Both the position numbers and the translations under genes were made by a program. A stretch of 64,000 nt of DNA, from NCBI GenBank assembly GCA_964367685.1, contig CAYIYM010000003.1:87493-151492 (forward strand). The letters are read 5' to 3'. Source of the stretch: CAUPWF01 sp964367685. Lineage in GTDB: Bacteria; Bacillota; Clostridia; Lachnospirales; Lachnospiraceae. Below, in pieces: positions 9,101 through 18,340 of this stretch; position 1 is the first letter of the stretch, and each line of letters begins with the position of its first letter. Under the pieces are notes generated by a model. That model saw nothing but the letters and a program-made list of their open reading frames with translations, had not been told where the DNA came from and made no database searches.

Positions 9101-10507
9101 CTATTCTGGTTGTATTATCGTAATATCAAAAGAATGATGCACGCATTCACGCGCTTCCTCTTTACTATCAAATTCTTTATTCCGTAACATTTGTGCCATT
9201 AGATTCCCAATCGCTGTCGCTTCTCCTGGACCAGCATGTACTTCTTTTTTAGCTGCATTGGCAGTTAGTTGGTTCAAGTAGGATGCATTTGAACCTCCCC
9301 CTACTATATGGATTCGACTATAGCTTCGGTTTGTTGCCTCTTCTAATCCCTTAATAGCCTCAGCATATGCTTCTGCAAGACTCGCATATACAACTGTTGC
9401 TATCTCTCCTATTGATTCTGGTACTGCTTGCATTGTATTTCTACAATACTCTTGAATAGCAACAATCATATTCTCAGGAGACAAAAAGCAAGAATCATCT
9501 ACCTTCACACGGGAAGGGAAGTTTTTCTCCTTTTCTGCTTCTATGCAAATATCTGCAAAGCTAATTGGCGATGATAGCTGATTTCTTACAGATTGAATCA
9601 TCCAAAGCCCCATAATATTCTTCAAATAGCGATAACAATAGTCATATCCGCCCTCATTGGTAAAATTATGCTCCTGGCTAAACATTGTTGAGTCCGCCTC
9701 AGTTCTTTCAATTCCAAGCAAAGACCATGTCCCAGAACTAATGTACACAAAGTCATCATCATTTGCCGGAACTGCTAAAACTGCTGATCCTGTATCATGT
9801 GTACAAGGTACTACTACTTCCGTAGTAAATCCACAGATTTCTTCTATTTCTTTCGTAAAACATCCAAGACTTGTACCTGGTGAAACGATTTCCCCAAACA
9901 TATCTGTATTGAAGCCTAATCTCTCGATCAACTCCCTATCCCATTCTTTTGTACTTGCGTGAACCAACTGGCTCGTTGTTGCTTCTGTATATTCGTTACA
10001 TTGCGTGCCTGTTAATAAAAAATGAAAATAATCAGGTACAAAAAGAATTGATTTCGCCTTTTCCATATGTTCTGGATTATTCTTCTTTACCGCCATAAGC
10101 TGATAAATGGTATTAAATATTTGCTTCTGAATTCCTGTTCTTTCATAAAGTTCTTTTTCAGAAATGTGACGAAATACCTCTTGATCCATCCCATTCGTTC
10201 TGTGATCTCGGTATCCAACCATGTTGCCAAGTACTTGCTGCTCTTCGTCTAAGAGCACAAAATCGACTCCCCAAGTATCTATCCCCATGCTTTTTGGTAT
10301 CTTACCAATTTCTTTACATTTTTTTATCCCTTGAATTATATACTCAAATAACTGAGTATGATTCCATCGTAATTCATTATCGATTTTTTCCATTCCATTT
10401 TCAAAACGATATATTTCTTCAAGTTGAATTCTTCCATCTTCCATCCATCCAAGAATATGTCGACCACTGGATGCACCAATATCAATTGCTAGATAATAAT
10501 TATTCAT
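9101..10507 (-). CDS. rhaB: Rhamnulokinase
   Basis: This 468-residue FGGY-family kinase phosphorylates L-rhamnulose to rhamnulose 1-phosphate. The N-terminal nucleotide-binding loop is YLAIDIGASSGRHILGW, which is characteristic of RhaB. GIDTWGVDFVLLD near residue 75 and the substrate-loop segment CNEYTEATTSQL follow, with the C-terminal ATP motif HIVGGGSNASYLNQLTANA near residue 400. The reading frame is open for 41 more codons upstream, but AAGGAGGGAAGGC directly before the ATG at 10507 fixes this start and gives the normal family length. It is the first gene of the operon and divergent from the AraC-type regulator. Confidence 0.96.
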   Translation of the reverse strand: MNNYYLAIDIGASSGRHILGWMEDGRIQLEEIYRFENGMEKIDNELRWNHTQLFEYIIQGIKKCKEIGKIPKSMGIDTWGVDFVLLDEEQQVLGNMVGYRDHRTNGMDQEVFRHISEKELYERTGIQKQIFNTIYQLMAVKKNNPEHMEKAKSILFVPDYFHFLLTGTQCNEYTEATTSQLVHASTKEWDRELIERLGFNTDMFGEIVSPGTSLGCFTKEIEEICGFTTEVVVPCTHDTGSAVLAVPANDDDFVYISSGTWSLLGIERTEADSTMFSQEHNFTNEGGYDYCYRYLKNIMGLWMIQSVRNQLSSPISFADICIEAEKEKNFPSRVKVDDSCFLSPENMIVAIQEYCRNTMQAVPESIGEIATVVYASLAEAYAEAIKGLEEATNRSYSRIHIVGGGSNASYLNQLTANAAKKEVHAGPGEATAIGNLMAQMLRNKEFDSKEEARECVHHSFDITIIQPE

Positions 10508-10533
10508 GCCTTCCCTCCTTATTACTTGCTTCA

Positions 10534-10539
10534 AGTATA
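10534..10539 (-). promoter_or_regulatory. Candidate -10 box for the rhaBAM operon
   Basis: On the minus strand TATACT lies about 27 bases before the rhaB start codon. No convincing -35 hexamer is seen 16-18 bases upstream, as expected for a promoter that depends on an activator such as the divergent AraC-type protein. Confidence 0.35.
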
Positions 10540-10606
10540 ACCATTTTTCTTTCCTGATTTTAGGTCGAAAAAAATATATTTTACCGTCCTTATTTGCACT
10601 TCTCTG

Positions 10607-10615
10607 TGCTATACT
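10607..10615 (+). promoter_or_regulatory. Extended -10 promoter element of the AraC-type regulator gene
   Basis: TGCTATACT is an extended -10 element (TGn plus TATACT). It is 37 bases upstream of the chosen start codon at 10652. No good -35 is present, which an extended -10 promoter can tolerate. Confidence 0.45.
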
Positions 10616-10651
10616 ATTTTTATGAATCACACCAGCTCAAGGAGGATTATC

Positions 10652-11778
10652 ATGAATCAAAGTTTATTAAATTTTCTAGCCAAAATCTCTACTGAAGAAC
10701 AACAAATCTTAGATGGAGACACAACAATTCAGAAGAATATTTACACATCGTCTGATGATTTTATAATTGATAGTCGTAAAATGCTATCTCTTGGTCAGCT
10801 AATAGATGTTCGTCGACACACTCGTTTTGTCCATTTTCCAAAACACTCTCATAACTATATTGAAATTATATATATGTGTAGTGGTAGCACAATACATCTC
10901 ATCAATGAACGCACTAGTATCCATCTACAAACAGGAGAGTTTTTGTTCCTAAATCAAAATGTTTCTCAAGAAATCATGCCTGCATCATTAGAGGATGTAG
11001 CCGTAAATTTCTGTATTCTACCCGAATTTTTTGATCGGATTTTACCTTACATGACCGATGAAAGTCCTTTGCGTAATTTCCTAATTGGATCCTTTAAACA
11101 CGCCAATAGTGATGTAAATTACCTCCATTTCCAGACAGCCAACGTGCTCCCAATTCAAAATTTAGCCGAGAACATGATATGGGAATTAATACACAATAAT
11201 CATGACAATCGTAATATTATACNNNNNNNNNNNNNNNNNNNNNNNNNNNNNNNNNNNNNNNNNNNNNNNNNNNNNNNNNNNNNNNNNNNNNNNNNNNNNN
11301 NNNNNNNNNNNNNNNNNNNNNNGAGAACATGATATGGGAATTAATACACAATAATCATGACAATCGTAATATTATACAGTCGACAATGGGGCTGTTATTT
11401 CTCCAGCTATTAGATCATACCGATAAAATGAACCAATCTATTCCACAGCATTTTGAGCAAAATCAATTTTTTACATGTTTGAAATATATAAATGACCACT
11501 ATACATCAGCCACACTAAGCGACTTATCAGAGCTACTGAACCAGCCAACTTATTATATAAGTAAGCTAATCAAAAAATACTCAGGTGAAACATTCAAGTC
11601 TATCTTACAAAAAAAACGTCTTTCGGAGTCCATTTATCTTCTGGAACACACCTCAATTGGCGTTGAGGAAATTATTACAATCGTCGGATATGATAATTCC
11701 AGCTATTTTCATCGTATTTTTAAATCTAACTACAAAATGACACCAAGAGAATATCGCCTAGCAAATACACTAAAATAG
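10652..11778 (+). CDS. AraC-family regulator of rhamnose genes, split by an artefactual N gap
   Basis: An N-terminal AraC-binding cupin (with FVHFPKHSHNYIEIIYMCSG around residues 60-80) is separated by 100 N from the C-terminal AraC helix-turn-helix domain (LSELLNQPTYYISKLIKKYSG and TIVGYDNSSYFHRIFKSNY). The 55 bases before the gap are repeated exactly after it. Removing one copy and the N run restores a single in-frame gene of 323 residues, the usual length for this family, so the gene is most likely intact. The start at 10652 has AAGGAGG seven bases upstream; an in-frame ATG at 10622 has none. It is divergent from rhaBAM and probably responds to rhamnose through the cupin domain. Confidence 0.88.
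11168..11222 (+). repeat. 55-base duplication, left copy (assembly overlap)
   Basis: This stretch is identical to 11323-11377 and abuts the N run. An exact 55-base identity at two contig ends is what a de Bruijn assembler leaves when two contigs share a terminal k-mer. Confidence 0.9.
11223..11322. other. Run of exactly 100 N (scaffold gap)
   Basis: Exactly 100 ambiguous bases, the customary placeholder for a gap of unknown size. The flanking identical 55-mers indicate that no sequence is missing here. Confidence 0.97.
11323..11377 (+). repeat. 55-base duplication, right copy (assembly overlap)
   Basis: Exact copy of 11168-11222. The reading frame of the AraC-type gene continues through this copy if 155 bases (gap plus one copy) are removed. 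Confidence 0.9.
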
Positions 11779-11823
11779 TATTAATTTCTTTCCACTATTT
11801 TATACTATTTATACTATGGTATA

Positions 11824-11852
11824 TTTTCAAACAGCTCAATTTGTGTTATTAT
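11824..11852 (+). promoter_or_regulatory. Promoter of the flavoprotein-hydrogenase operon
   Basis: TTTTCA (11824-11829), a 17-base spacer and TATTAT (11847-11852) form a plausible sigma-A promoter. The TG two bases before the -10 box makes it an extended -10. It lies 49 bases before the start codon at 11902. Confidence 0.5.
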
Positions 11853-11901
11853 TAACAAATAGATTTATCTAAATACTTACGAAAGAAGGATATGTTCAAA
11901 A

Positions 11902-13734
11902 ATGAGTAGATTACAAATTTCAGCTCCAAACAACACACAAGTGGTTATGGAAGAAATGTACCGTACTATGGAACGTCGTATCGAGTCCAGTTCATCTGGC
12001 CTATGTCCTGTTGATATGACTCGTGCATTTCTTGATTTATGCCATGCTCAAACTTGTGGAAAATGTGTTCCTTGTCGAATAGGACTTGGACAATTAAAGT
12101 ATCTCTTAGAGGATGTACTTGACGGCAAAGCGACCCTCGAAACACTAGAAATTATGGAGAACACCGCTGTTTCCATCATGGATTCTGCCGATTGTTCTAT
12201 CGGAAAAGAAGCGGCATCAATGGTTTATCGTGGCTTAGTTGGTTTTAAAGATGATTATATTGAACACGTTGAATATGGACGTTGTGTCTGTTCTTATTCA
12301 CAACCTGTTCCTTGTGTTTCTCTATGTCCAGCCAAAGTTGATATCCCTGGATATATTGCACTTGTAGGAGAAGGTCGCTATGCAGATGCTCTTCGCCTCA
12401 TTAGAAAAGACAATCCATTCCCTACTACTTGTGGCTTCATTTGCGAACATCCTTGTGAAGCTAGATGCCGTAGAAACATAATGGATGACGCTATTAACAT
12501 CCGTGGATTGAAGAGAACTGCCGCTGATTTCGCTGGTGAAATCGATCCCCCTGTCTGTTCTGAAAGTACAGGAAAGAAAATTGCTATCCTAGGTGGCGGT
12601 CCTGGTGGATTAAGTGCTGCTTATTACTTACAATTAATGGGTCACCAAACAACCGTTTTTGAAATGTTGCCTGAACTCGGTGGAATGTTAAGATATGGTA
12701 TCCCAAATTATCGTTTACCAAAAGACAGATTAGATGACGACATCAACGCTATTTTAAAAACTGGTGTTGAAATAAAGCACGGTATGAAAATTGGGCAAGA
12801 TCTTTCTATCCAAGATCTACGTGCAGAATATGATGCTGTATTAATTACAATCGGTGCAAGCACAGATAAAAAGCTAGGCTTGGAAAATGAAAATGCAACT
12901 GGAGTATACTCTGCTGTTCAATTTTTACGTAATGTGGGTATGAAAGACACTATGGATCTTACTGGCAAAGAGGTTGCTGTTATCGGTGGTGGTAACGTAA
13001 CAATGGATGCTGTTCGTACAGCTAAGAGACTTGGCGCTAAAAAAGTTAGTATTGTATATCGTCGCCGTGTTGCTGATATGACTGCCTTAGATATGGAGAT
13101 TGAAGGAGCTGTAGCAGAAGGCATCGAAGTATTAACTTTGAAAGCACCTGCTTCTATCAACGTGACTGAAAATAACAGTGTTAAAAGCCTTACTGTAACT
13201 CCTCAAATGATTAGCACAATTCGTGATGGACGTGCTAGTGTAAAAGCTACTGGCGAACCTAATTTTGACATCCCATGTGATATCTTAATTGTTGCAATCG
13301 GCCAAGACATCGAAACTAACCACTTTGAAGAAGCGGGTGTACCTGTATCCCGCGGAAAAATCCAAAGTGATAGTACCGGAACATTTGATAACCTCCCTGG
13401 TGTATTTGCAGGTGGTGATTGTGCAAGTGGCCCTGCCTCAGTAATCAAAGCAATTGCAGCAGCCAAAGTTGTTGCAGCTAACATAGATGAGTATTTAGGT
13501 TTCCATCACACAATTACAGCTGATGTAGAAGTTCCAGAGCCAAACTTAGATGATAGAATTCCATGTGGACGTGTAAATATGACAGAGCGTGAAGCAGGGG
13601 AGCGTATCAAGGACTTTGACGGAGTCGAAAACGGAATGTCGGAAGCTGAGGCGAAACAAGAAGCTTCTCGCTGTCTACGCTGTGACCACTTCGGTTTCGG
13701 AATATTTAAAGGGGGTAGAGAGAAGTTATGGTAA
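11902..13734 (+). CDS. NAD(P)-dependent iron-sulfur flavoprotein (NuoF C-terminal domain + GltD-like), hydrogenase partner
   Basis: This 610-residue protein has three parts. Residues about 15-95 resemble the C-terminal 4Fe-4S domain of NuoF, with the cluster motif CGKCVPCR. Residues about 120-215 form a GltD/DPYD-type domain with two ferredoxin-like Cys sets (CVSLCPAKVDIPGY and CGFICEHPCEARCRR). Residues about 225-530 are a pyridine-nucleotide oxidoreductase with the FAD loop ILGGGPGGLSAAYYL and the NAD(P) loop VIGGGNVTMDAVRTAKRLGA. The NuoF flavin/NADH domain itself is missing. The stop overlaps the hydrogenase start by 7 bp, so it probably moves electrons between NAD(P)H and the hydrogenase. 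Which pyridine nucleotide is used, and whether there is bifurcation with ferredoxin, cannot be told from sequence alone. Confidence 0.88.
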   Translation: MSRLQISAPNNTQVVMEEMYRTMERRIESSSSGLCPVDMTRAFLDLCHAQTCGKCVPCRIGLGQLKYLLEDVLDGKATLETLEIMENTAVSIMDSADCSIGKEAASMVYRGLVGFKDDYIEHVEYGRCVCSYSQPVPCVSLCPAKVDIPGYIALVGEGRYADALRLIRKDNPFPTTCGFICEHPCEARCRRNIMDDAINIRGLKRTAADFAGEIDPPVCSESTGKKIAILGGGPGGLSAAYYLQLMGHQTTVFEMLPELGGMLRYGIPNYRLPKDRLDDDINAILKTGVEIKHGMKIGQDLSIQDLRAEYDAVLITIGASTDKKLGLENENATGVYSAVQFLRNVGMKDTMDLTGKEVAVIGGGNVTMDAVRTAKRLGAKKVSIVYRRRVADMTALDMEIEGAVAEGIEVLTLKAPASINVTENNSVKSLTVTPQMISTIRDGRASVKATGEPNFDIPCDILIVAIGQDIETNHFEEAGVPVSRGKIQSDSTGTFDNLPGVFAGGDCASGPASVIKAIAAAKVVAANIDEYLGFHHTITADVEVPEPNLDDRIPCGRVNMTEREAGERIKDFDGVENGMSEAEAKQEASRCLRCDHFGFGIFKGGREKLW

Positions 13735-15449
13735 ATTTAACAATAGACAATATACAAATATCTGTGCCATATGGTACAACTATCATGGAGGCTGCAAAGC
13801 AAAATGATATTCTAATTCCAAAACTCTGCTACCTAAAAGAAATCAACGAAATTGCTGCCTGTCGTGTATGTGTTGTTGAATTAGAGGGAAAGGACACATT
13901 ATTAACTGCATGTAACAACGTAGTAGAAGAAGGAATGGTTATTTACACAAATAGTTATAAGGTTCGAATGAATCGTAAAAAGACTGTAGAATTAATACTT
14001 TCTCAACATGCCTGTCTCTGTGTAACATGTACAAGAAGCGGAAACTGTAGCTTACAATCACTCGCACAAGATTTACATATTATCGAGATGCCATTTAAAA
14101 TCGAAACAGAGAATAAGCCTTGGAATCAAGACTTTCCACTAATCCGTGATTCTTCTAAATGTATCAAATGTTTACGTTGCGTACAAATCTGCGACAAGGT
14201 GCAGGGCCTAAATGTATGGGATGCTGAGGGAACAGGTTCTCGTTCGACTATTGGTGTAACTGGATGTAAGAAGATTGAAGATTCTGATTGCTCACTATGT
14301 GGCCAATGTATTACACACTGCCCTGTTGCCGCTCTTCGTGAAAGAGATGATACAGAAGTTGTTTGGAAAGCAATTGATGATAAAGACAAGATTGTAGTTG
14401 CTCAAGTGGCTCCTGCTGTTCGCGCAGCTTGGGGAGAAGAACTAGGGCTTTCTAAAGAAGATGCAACCATTGGTAAAATTCTAAATTCTTTGAAGCGTAT
14501 GGGTGTAGACTATGTGTTTGACACTACATTTTCTGCTGACTTAACAATTATGGAAGAGGGAAGTGAATTTATTCAACGTTATACAAGTGGAGAGCTTGCT
14601 ACACGACCAATGTTTACTTCTTGCTGTCCAGGATGGGTTCGATTTGTTCGCTCTCAATATCCTCAATTAGTAAAATATCTTTCAACAGCTAAATCACCAC
14701 AACAAATGTTTGGTGCCACAATGAAAACATATTTTGCTGAAAAACTTGGTGTGTCACCTGATAAGATTTTTACAGTTTCTGTTATGCCATGTGTAGCAAA
14801 AAAAGACGAACGAGAAATGTCGCTATACCACGGCGAATATGCTGGAAATGATGTAGACGCAGTTATTACTACTCGTGAATTAGTAAAAATGATACGTACT
14901 GCTCATATTAAACCAAGTGCGCTTGTTGATATCGATAGCGATTCTCCAATGCGTGATGGATCTGGTGCTGGAGTTATCTTCGGTGCTACTGGCGGGGTTA
15001 TGGAAGCAGCTCTTCGCTCTGCATACTTCTTATTGAAAGGTGAGAATCCACCTGTAGAAGCTTTTACAGCAGTTCGTTCTGAAGGTTTCAATGTAAACAA
15101 TGGATTGCAAGAAGCAACCTTTACAATTGATGATATTGTACTTCGTATTGCTGTTGTCAGTGGTTTGGGTAATACTCGTACACTTCTAGATCGTATAGAA
15201 AAGGGAGAAGTTCAATACGACTTCGTAGAAGTTATGGCTTGCCCTGGTGGTTGTGTAGGTGGTGGTGGTCAACCTATCCACGACGGTGAAGAATTAGCAT
15301 TCGAACGTAGTAAAACACTTTACACCTTAGATCGTGAGAATAATTTACGTTTCTCTCATGAAAATCAAACTATCAATCAACTTTACGAAGAATATTTCGA
15401 GAAGCCTGTAAGTCATAAGGCTCATATGTTATTGCATAGAGAATATTAA
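13728..15449 (+). CDS. hydA: [FeFe] hydrogenase, group A, monomeric CpI-like
   Basis: This 573-residue cytoplasmic enzyme makes or oxidises H2. Its length and domain order match clostridial CpI: a 2Fe-2S ferredoxin domain (1-78), a His-Cys3 4Fe-4S site (HACLCVTCTRSGNCSLQ, about 92-108), two 4Fe-4S clusters (CIKCLRCVQICD and CSLCGQCITHCP, about 145-205), then the H-cluster domain with all three signatures intact: TSCCPGWVRF, MPCVAKKDE and EVMACPGGCVGGGGQP. All catalytic cysteines are present. It is translationally coupled to the flavoprotein upstream. No NuoE-like thioredoxin-fold subunit lies nearby, so this is not the usual HydABC trimer. The maturases HydEFG are not in the window. Confidence 0.97.
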   Translation: MVNLTIDNIQISVPYGTTIMEAAKQNDILIPKLCYLKEINEIAACRVCVVELEGKDTLLTACNNVVEEGMVIYTNSYKVRMNRKKTVELILSQHACLCVTCTRSGNCSLQSLAQDLHIIEMPFKIETENKPWNQDFPLIRDSSKCIKCLRCVQICDKVQGLNVWDAEGTGSRSTIGVTGCKKIEDSDCSLCGQCITHCPVAALRERDDTEVVWKAIDDKDKIVVAQVAPAVRAAWGEELGLSKEDATIGKILNSLKRMGVDYVFDTTFSADLTIMEEGSEFIQRYTSGELATRPMFTSCCPGWVRFVRSQYPQLVKYLSTAKSPQQMFGATMKTYFAEKLGVSPDKIFTVSVMPCVAKKDEREMSLYHGEYAGNDVDAVITTRELVKMIRTAHIKPSALVDIDSDSPMRDGSGAGVIFGATGGVMEAALRSAYFLLKGENPPVEAFTAVRSEGFNVNNGLQEATFTIDDIVLRIAVVSGLGNTRTLLDRIEKGEVQYDFVEVMACPGGCVGGGGQPIHDGEELAFERSKTLYTLDRENNLRFSHENQTINQLYEEYFEKPVSHKAHMLLHREY

Positions 15450-15450
15450 G

Positions 15451-15503
15451 AAATAAGAAAGAGGTTTCAAAATAATATAAATTTTGAAACCTCTTTCTTA
15501 TTT
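15451..15503 (+). terminator. Perfect 23-bp hairpin terminator after the hydrogenase operon
   Basis: The arms 15451-15473 and 15481-15503 are perfectly complementary over 23 bases around a seven-base loop, with A runs on one side and T runs on the other. It can stop transcription from both the hydrogenase and the opposing amidohydrolase operon. Confidence 0.92.
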
Positions 15504-15547
15504 AGTATTTGACTTTATCATACCTCTTACTGAATGTTAAATACGTC

Positions 15548-17008
15548 TTATTGTAATACATCTTCCGGCAACGCTTCATCTGTTATATAATCATCATGCA
15601 TAATTCTCGCATAATATTTTCCAGCTTTTTTCGCCTCACTAATATCTTTTAATGACTGATCACACAATTCAAATGCATCCGCTAGAATTTTTTCTTCATC
15701 TATTGATACAAATTCTCCACCTTTACGTATAAATGTACCATCTATTATTGTTTCACTAGTTTCCGTTCCTGGACAATTTCTAACAAATAAGAAGAACAGC
15801 AATTCTGGTTGAATATCAATAACCGCCGTAGACATTGGCAATAAGTGAGATGCTCTTTTTAAATCAATTGTTATTACATCTGCCCTCTTTCCAACCTCTA
15901 TACTTCCAATCATATGATCCATTTGATATGCTTTTGCACTACCTATGGTTGCACAATAAAATGGTGTTTCATATTCTAATTTTTTTAATTCACGTGGCAT
16001 AATCTGATGAACCTCTTGCATCAATTTCATACCCGTTAGCACTGATAAAGAACCATAATCACTTCCGACACCTACATTTAATCCTGCTTGAATCATTTTC
16101 GGAACATATGCGCATGTACCACAATTTGCAGCGTTAATATCTGGATTATGGATGACAGATGTGCCTACACTAGCCAAATATTCAATCTCCTCTTCACTTA
16201 AGGCTGTCCCATGAAAAAATACAGAACGATCTGTTATAATTCCTAATTTTTTATAATGTTCGAACCCACCGCCATCTTTCGCCCAAGCAACATCACTTTT
16301 TGCTACTGTACTCGGAAATTCCCAGAAATGTGTCACGAAATTTGTATCATATGATTCTGCAAGTTCGTATGCTTCACGCAAAAACTTATCTGTACAATCA
16401 TATACATCATGAGGATGAACCACTACTTTCATCAAATCGTTTGGTTTATGATAATGTTCCAAACAATATCTCGCTTTGTCTATAGCTTGAGACCAATTCA
16501 AATTATCCGCATCTAACCTTACGCCTGTTTGGATTTGTGGTGCTAAAATACCACGAATTTTAAAATCCTTCATGGCACGATATCCACTATCTGGCAGAAT
16601 ACTTGAATTTTCAATTGTTGTTGCTCCGAACTTTACATCATTTAAAATAGAAGCTGTAGAAATCGTATAGTTTGCCTCTTCTGTTAACCATCCATAAGGT
16701 CCATGAATTGTACCTAACATATGTCCGATAATATCACTATAATCGACTGGTGCTAAAGAGCGACATAGATTCATATGTGTATTGCATAAATGGTTGTGTC
16801 CATCTACTAACCCGGGCATTACTATTTTGTTACTACAATCAATAATTTCAGCATTTGCACTTTCTGGGTACTGTTTCTTAATTTCAGTTATTTCATCAAT
16901 TGCTTTGATAATTTTTCCTTCAATTAGAACCGATTTACCAGTAGTTATTCCATCTTTTGTTCCTTTTGCGATAAGAAATTTACAATTCTTTAAAATAATA
17001 TAATTCAT
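15548..17008 (-). CDS. Amidohydrolase of the cytosine/guanine deaminase (ATZ/TRZ) family
   Basis: This 486-residue metal-dependent hydrolase has the HxH zinc pair at His71/His73 in MPGLVDGHNHLCN, a third His in NFVTHFWE, the catalytic-side VFFHGTALSEEE, and the metal Asp in GVGSDYGS. This layout fits the guanine deaminase, SsnA and S-adenosylhomocysteine deaminase subfamily. It is the last gene of a GntR-NCS2 permease operon, so the substrate is probably an aminated purine base taken up by the permease. The final 60 residues are family-variable. Hydrolytic deamination is likely; the exact substrate is not recognised. Confidence 0.8.
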   Translation of the reverse strand: MNYIILKNCKFLIAKGTKDGITTGKSVLIEGKIIKAIDEITEIKKQYPESANAEIIDCSNKIVMPGLVDGHNHLCNTHMNLCRSLAPVDYSDIIGHMLGTIHGPYGWLTEEANYTISTASILNDVKFGATTIENSSILPDSGYRAMKDFKIRGILAPQIQTGVRLDADNLNWSQAIDKARYCLEHYHKPNDLMKVVVHPHDVYDCTDKFLREAYELAESYDTNFVTHFWEFPSTVAKSDVAWAKDGGGFEHYKKLGIITDRSVFFHGTALSEEEIEYLASVGTSVIHNPDINAANCGTCAYVPKMIQAGLNVGVGSDYGSLSVLTGMKLMQEVHQIMPRELKKLEYETPFYCATIGSAKAYQMDHMIGSIEVGKRADVITIDLKRASHLLPMSTAVIDIQPELLFFLFVRNCPGTETSETIIDGTFIRKGGEFVSIDEEKILADAFELCDQSLKDISEAKKAGKYYARIMHDDYITDEALPEDVLQ

Positions 17009-17024
17009 ATTTTCCTCTCTTTAC

Positions 17025-18329
17025 TTACGCTAACTTTAACAAATAATAAAACAATGGTACTGCTATGATATAAACAATTGGATGTAATTTTTTCCATTTT
17101 CCTGCTGCAATATTAATAATCACACAAGACACGATTCCCAATGATAATCCTGTTGCAATATTATAAGTATACGCCGTTCCTACAAGTGCTATAAATGCTG
17201 GAAGATATTCTGTATAATCATCAAAATCTAACTTTGCCAATCCTTTTAACATCTCTAGTCCAATTACAATAAGTGCTGCTGAGGAAACTGGCGTTGGCAC
17301 CATTAATGCAACCGGTGTAAGGAATAATGCTAAGAACATAAAAAATGAATATGCAATTGCAGTTAATCCTGTTCTTCCTCCTGCTGTAACACCTGCTGCT
17401 GATTGAGAATAAATTGTTACCGTATTTGTTCCCATTACTGTTCCGATACAAGTTGCAATTGAGTCTACTAAAAATGGTTTTTTGATTTGTGGATAGTTTC
17501 CATTTTCATCTAATAAATTTGCTTGTGCACCAATTCCAAATAAATTTCCTACCGTCGAGAAGAAGTCCCCAATAAAGAAAGTAAGCACAAATGGTAAGAA
17601 TAAAATATCTAATGCTCCCACAATATCTACTTTAAACATAACCGGCGACATAGATGGCGGCATAGATACAAACGCATCTGGTACTGTTGTAATTCCTAAT
17701 GGAATTCCAATTATGGTTCCAATAATCATTGAAACAAGTAAACCTGCGCCTATTCCTCTTGCACCAAATGATATAATCATTAACAATGTAATTGCTAATA
17801 ATAGAATTTCTTTTGACTGTAGATTCCCAAGTGCTAAAAATCCTGCATCCGTTATTTCGATTAATTTCACATTGCTCATACCTGTCGCAGTAATGAAAAT
17901 ACCTACTGTACAACCCATGGTCACTTTTAGATTTTTAGGAATAGCTTTTACAACCATCTCTCTAGCTCCACAGATACTAATAATCACAAAAATCACCCCT
18001 GAAATAAAGTTCATTCCAAGTGCAGTCTGCCAATCCGCAATCCCTGATCCAACGATGGAATATGCAAGCATAGCATTACTTCCAAGTGCAGTAGCTAATA
18101 TAAATGGAATATTACAATATAATCCACAAATTACTGAAAATAAAATAGTTGTTACAATTGTAACTGTAACCATCGCATTGCGGTCCATTCCAGCTGCTGC
18201 CATAATATTTGGATGAACAGCAATTAAAAATGCCATTGTCATGAAAATTGTTGCCCCTGCAATTACTTCTGTCTTTACATTTGTACCTCGTTCTGTTAAT
18301 TTAAAAAAACGATCTAATCTTTTATTCAT
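17025..18329 (-). CDS. NCS2-family purine-base permease (AzgA/PbuG/PbuO-like)
   Basis: This 434-residue integral membrane transporter has about 12-14 membrane segments. It opens with the AzgA-type signature: RFFKLTERGTNVKTEVIAGATIFMTMAF, then PNIMAAAGMD and LGSNAMLAYSIV. Further on are PFFIGDFFSTVGNLFGIG-like and GTNTVTIYSQSAAGVTAGGRTGLTA segments, the substrate-site region of the family. AzgA-type members take up adenine, guanine or hypoxanthine with protons. It lies between the GntR regulator (11 bp) and the deaminase (16 bp), which points to uptake followed by deamination. Confidence 0.9.
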   Translation of the reverse strand: MNKRLDRFFKLTERGTNVKTEVIAGATIFMTMAFLIAVHPNIMAAAGMDRNAMVTVTIVTTILFSVICGLYCNIPFILATALGSNAMLAYSIVGSGIADWQTALGMNFISGVIFVIISICGAREMVVKAIPKNLKVTMGCTVGIFITATGMSNVKLIEITDAGFLALGNLQSKEILLLAITLLMIISFGARGIGAGLLVSMIIGTIIGIPLGITTVPDAFVSMPPSMSPVMFKVDIVGALDILFLPFVLTFFIGDFFSTVGNLFGIGAQANLLDENGNYPQIKKPFLVDSIATCIGTVMGTNTVTIYSQSAAGVTAGGRTGLTAIAYSFFMFLALFLTPVALMVPTPVSSAALIVIGLEMLKGLAKLDFDDYTEYLPAFIALVGTAYTYNIATGLSLGIVSCVIINIAAGKWKKLHPIVYIIAVPLFYYLLKLA

Positions 18330-18340
18330 CTTAAACCCTC

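Noticed and set aside
11223..11322. The N run as a real sequence gap or as a disrupted gene
   Set aside because: The exact 55-base identity on both sides and frame continuity after collapse show an assembly overlap instead.
17713..18216. 167-codon plus-strand open frame
   Set aside because: It lies opposite the NCS2 permease, has no ribosome site and no domain-like pattern.
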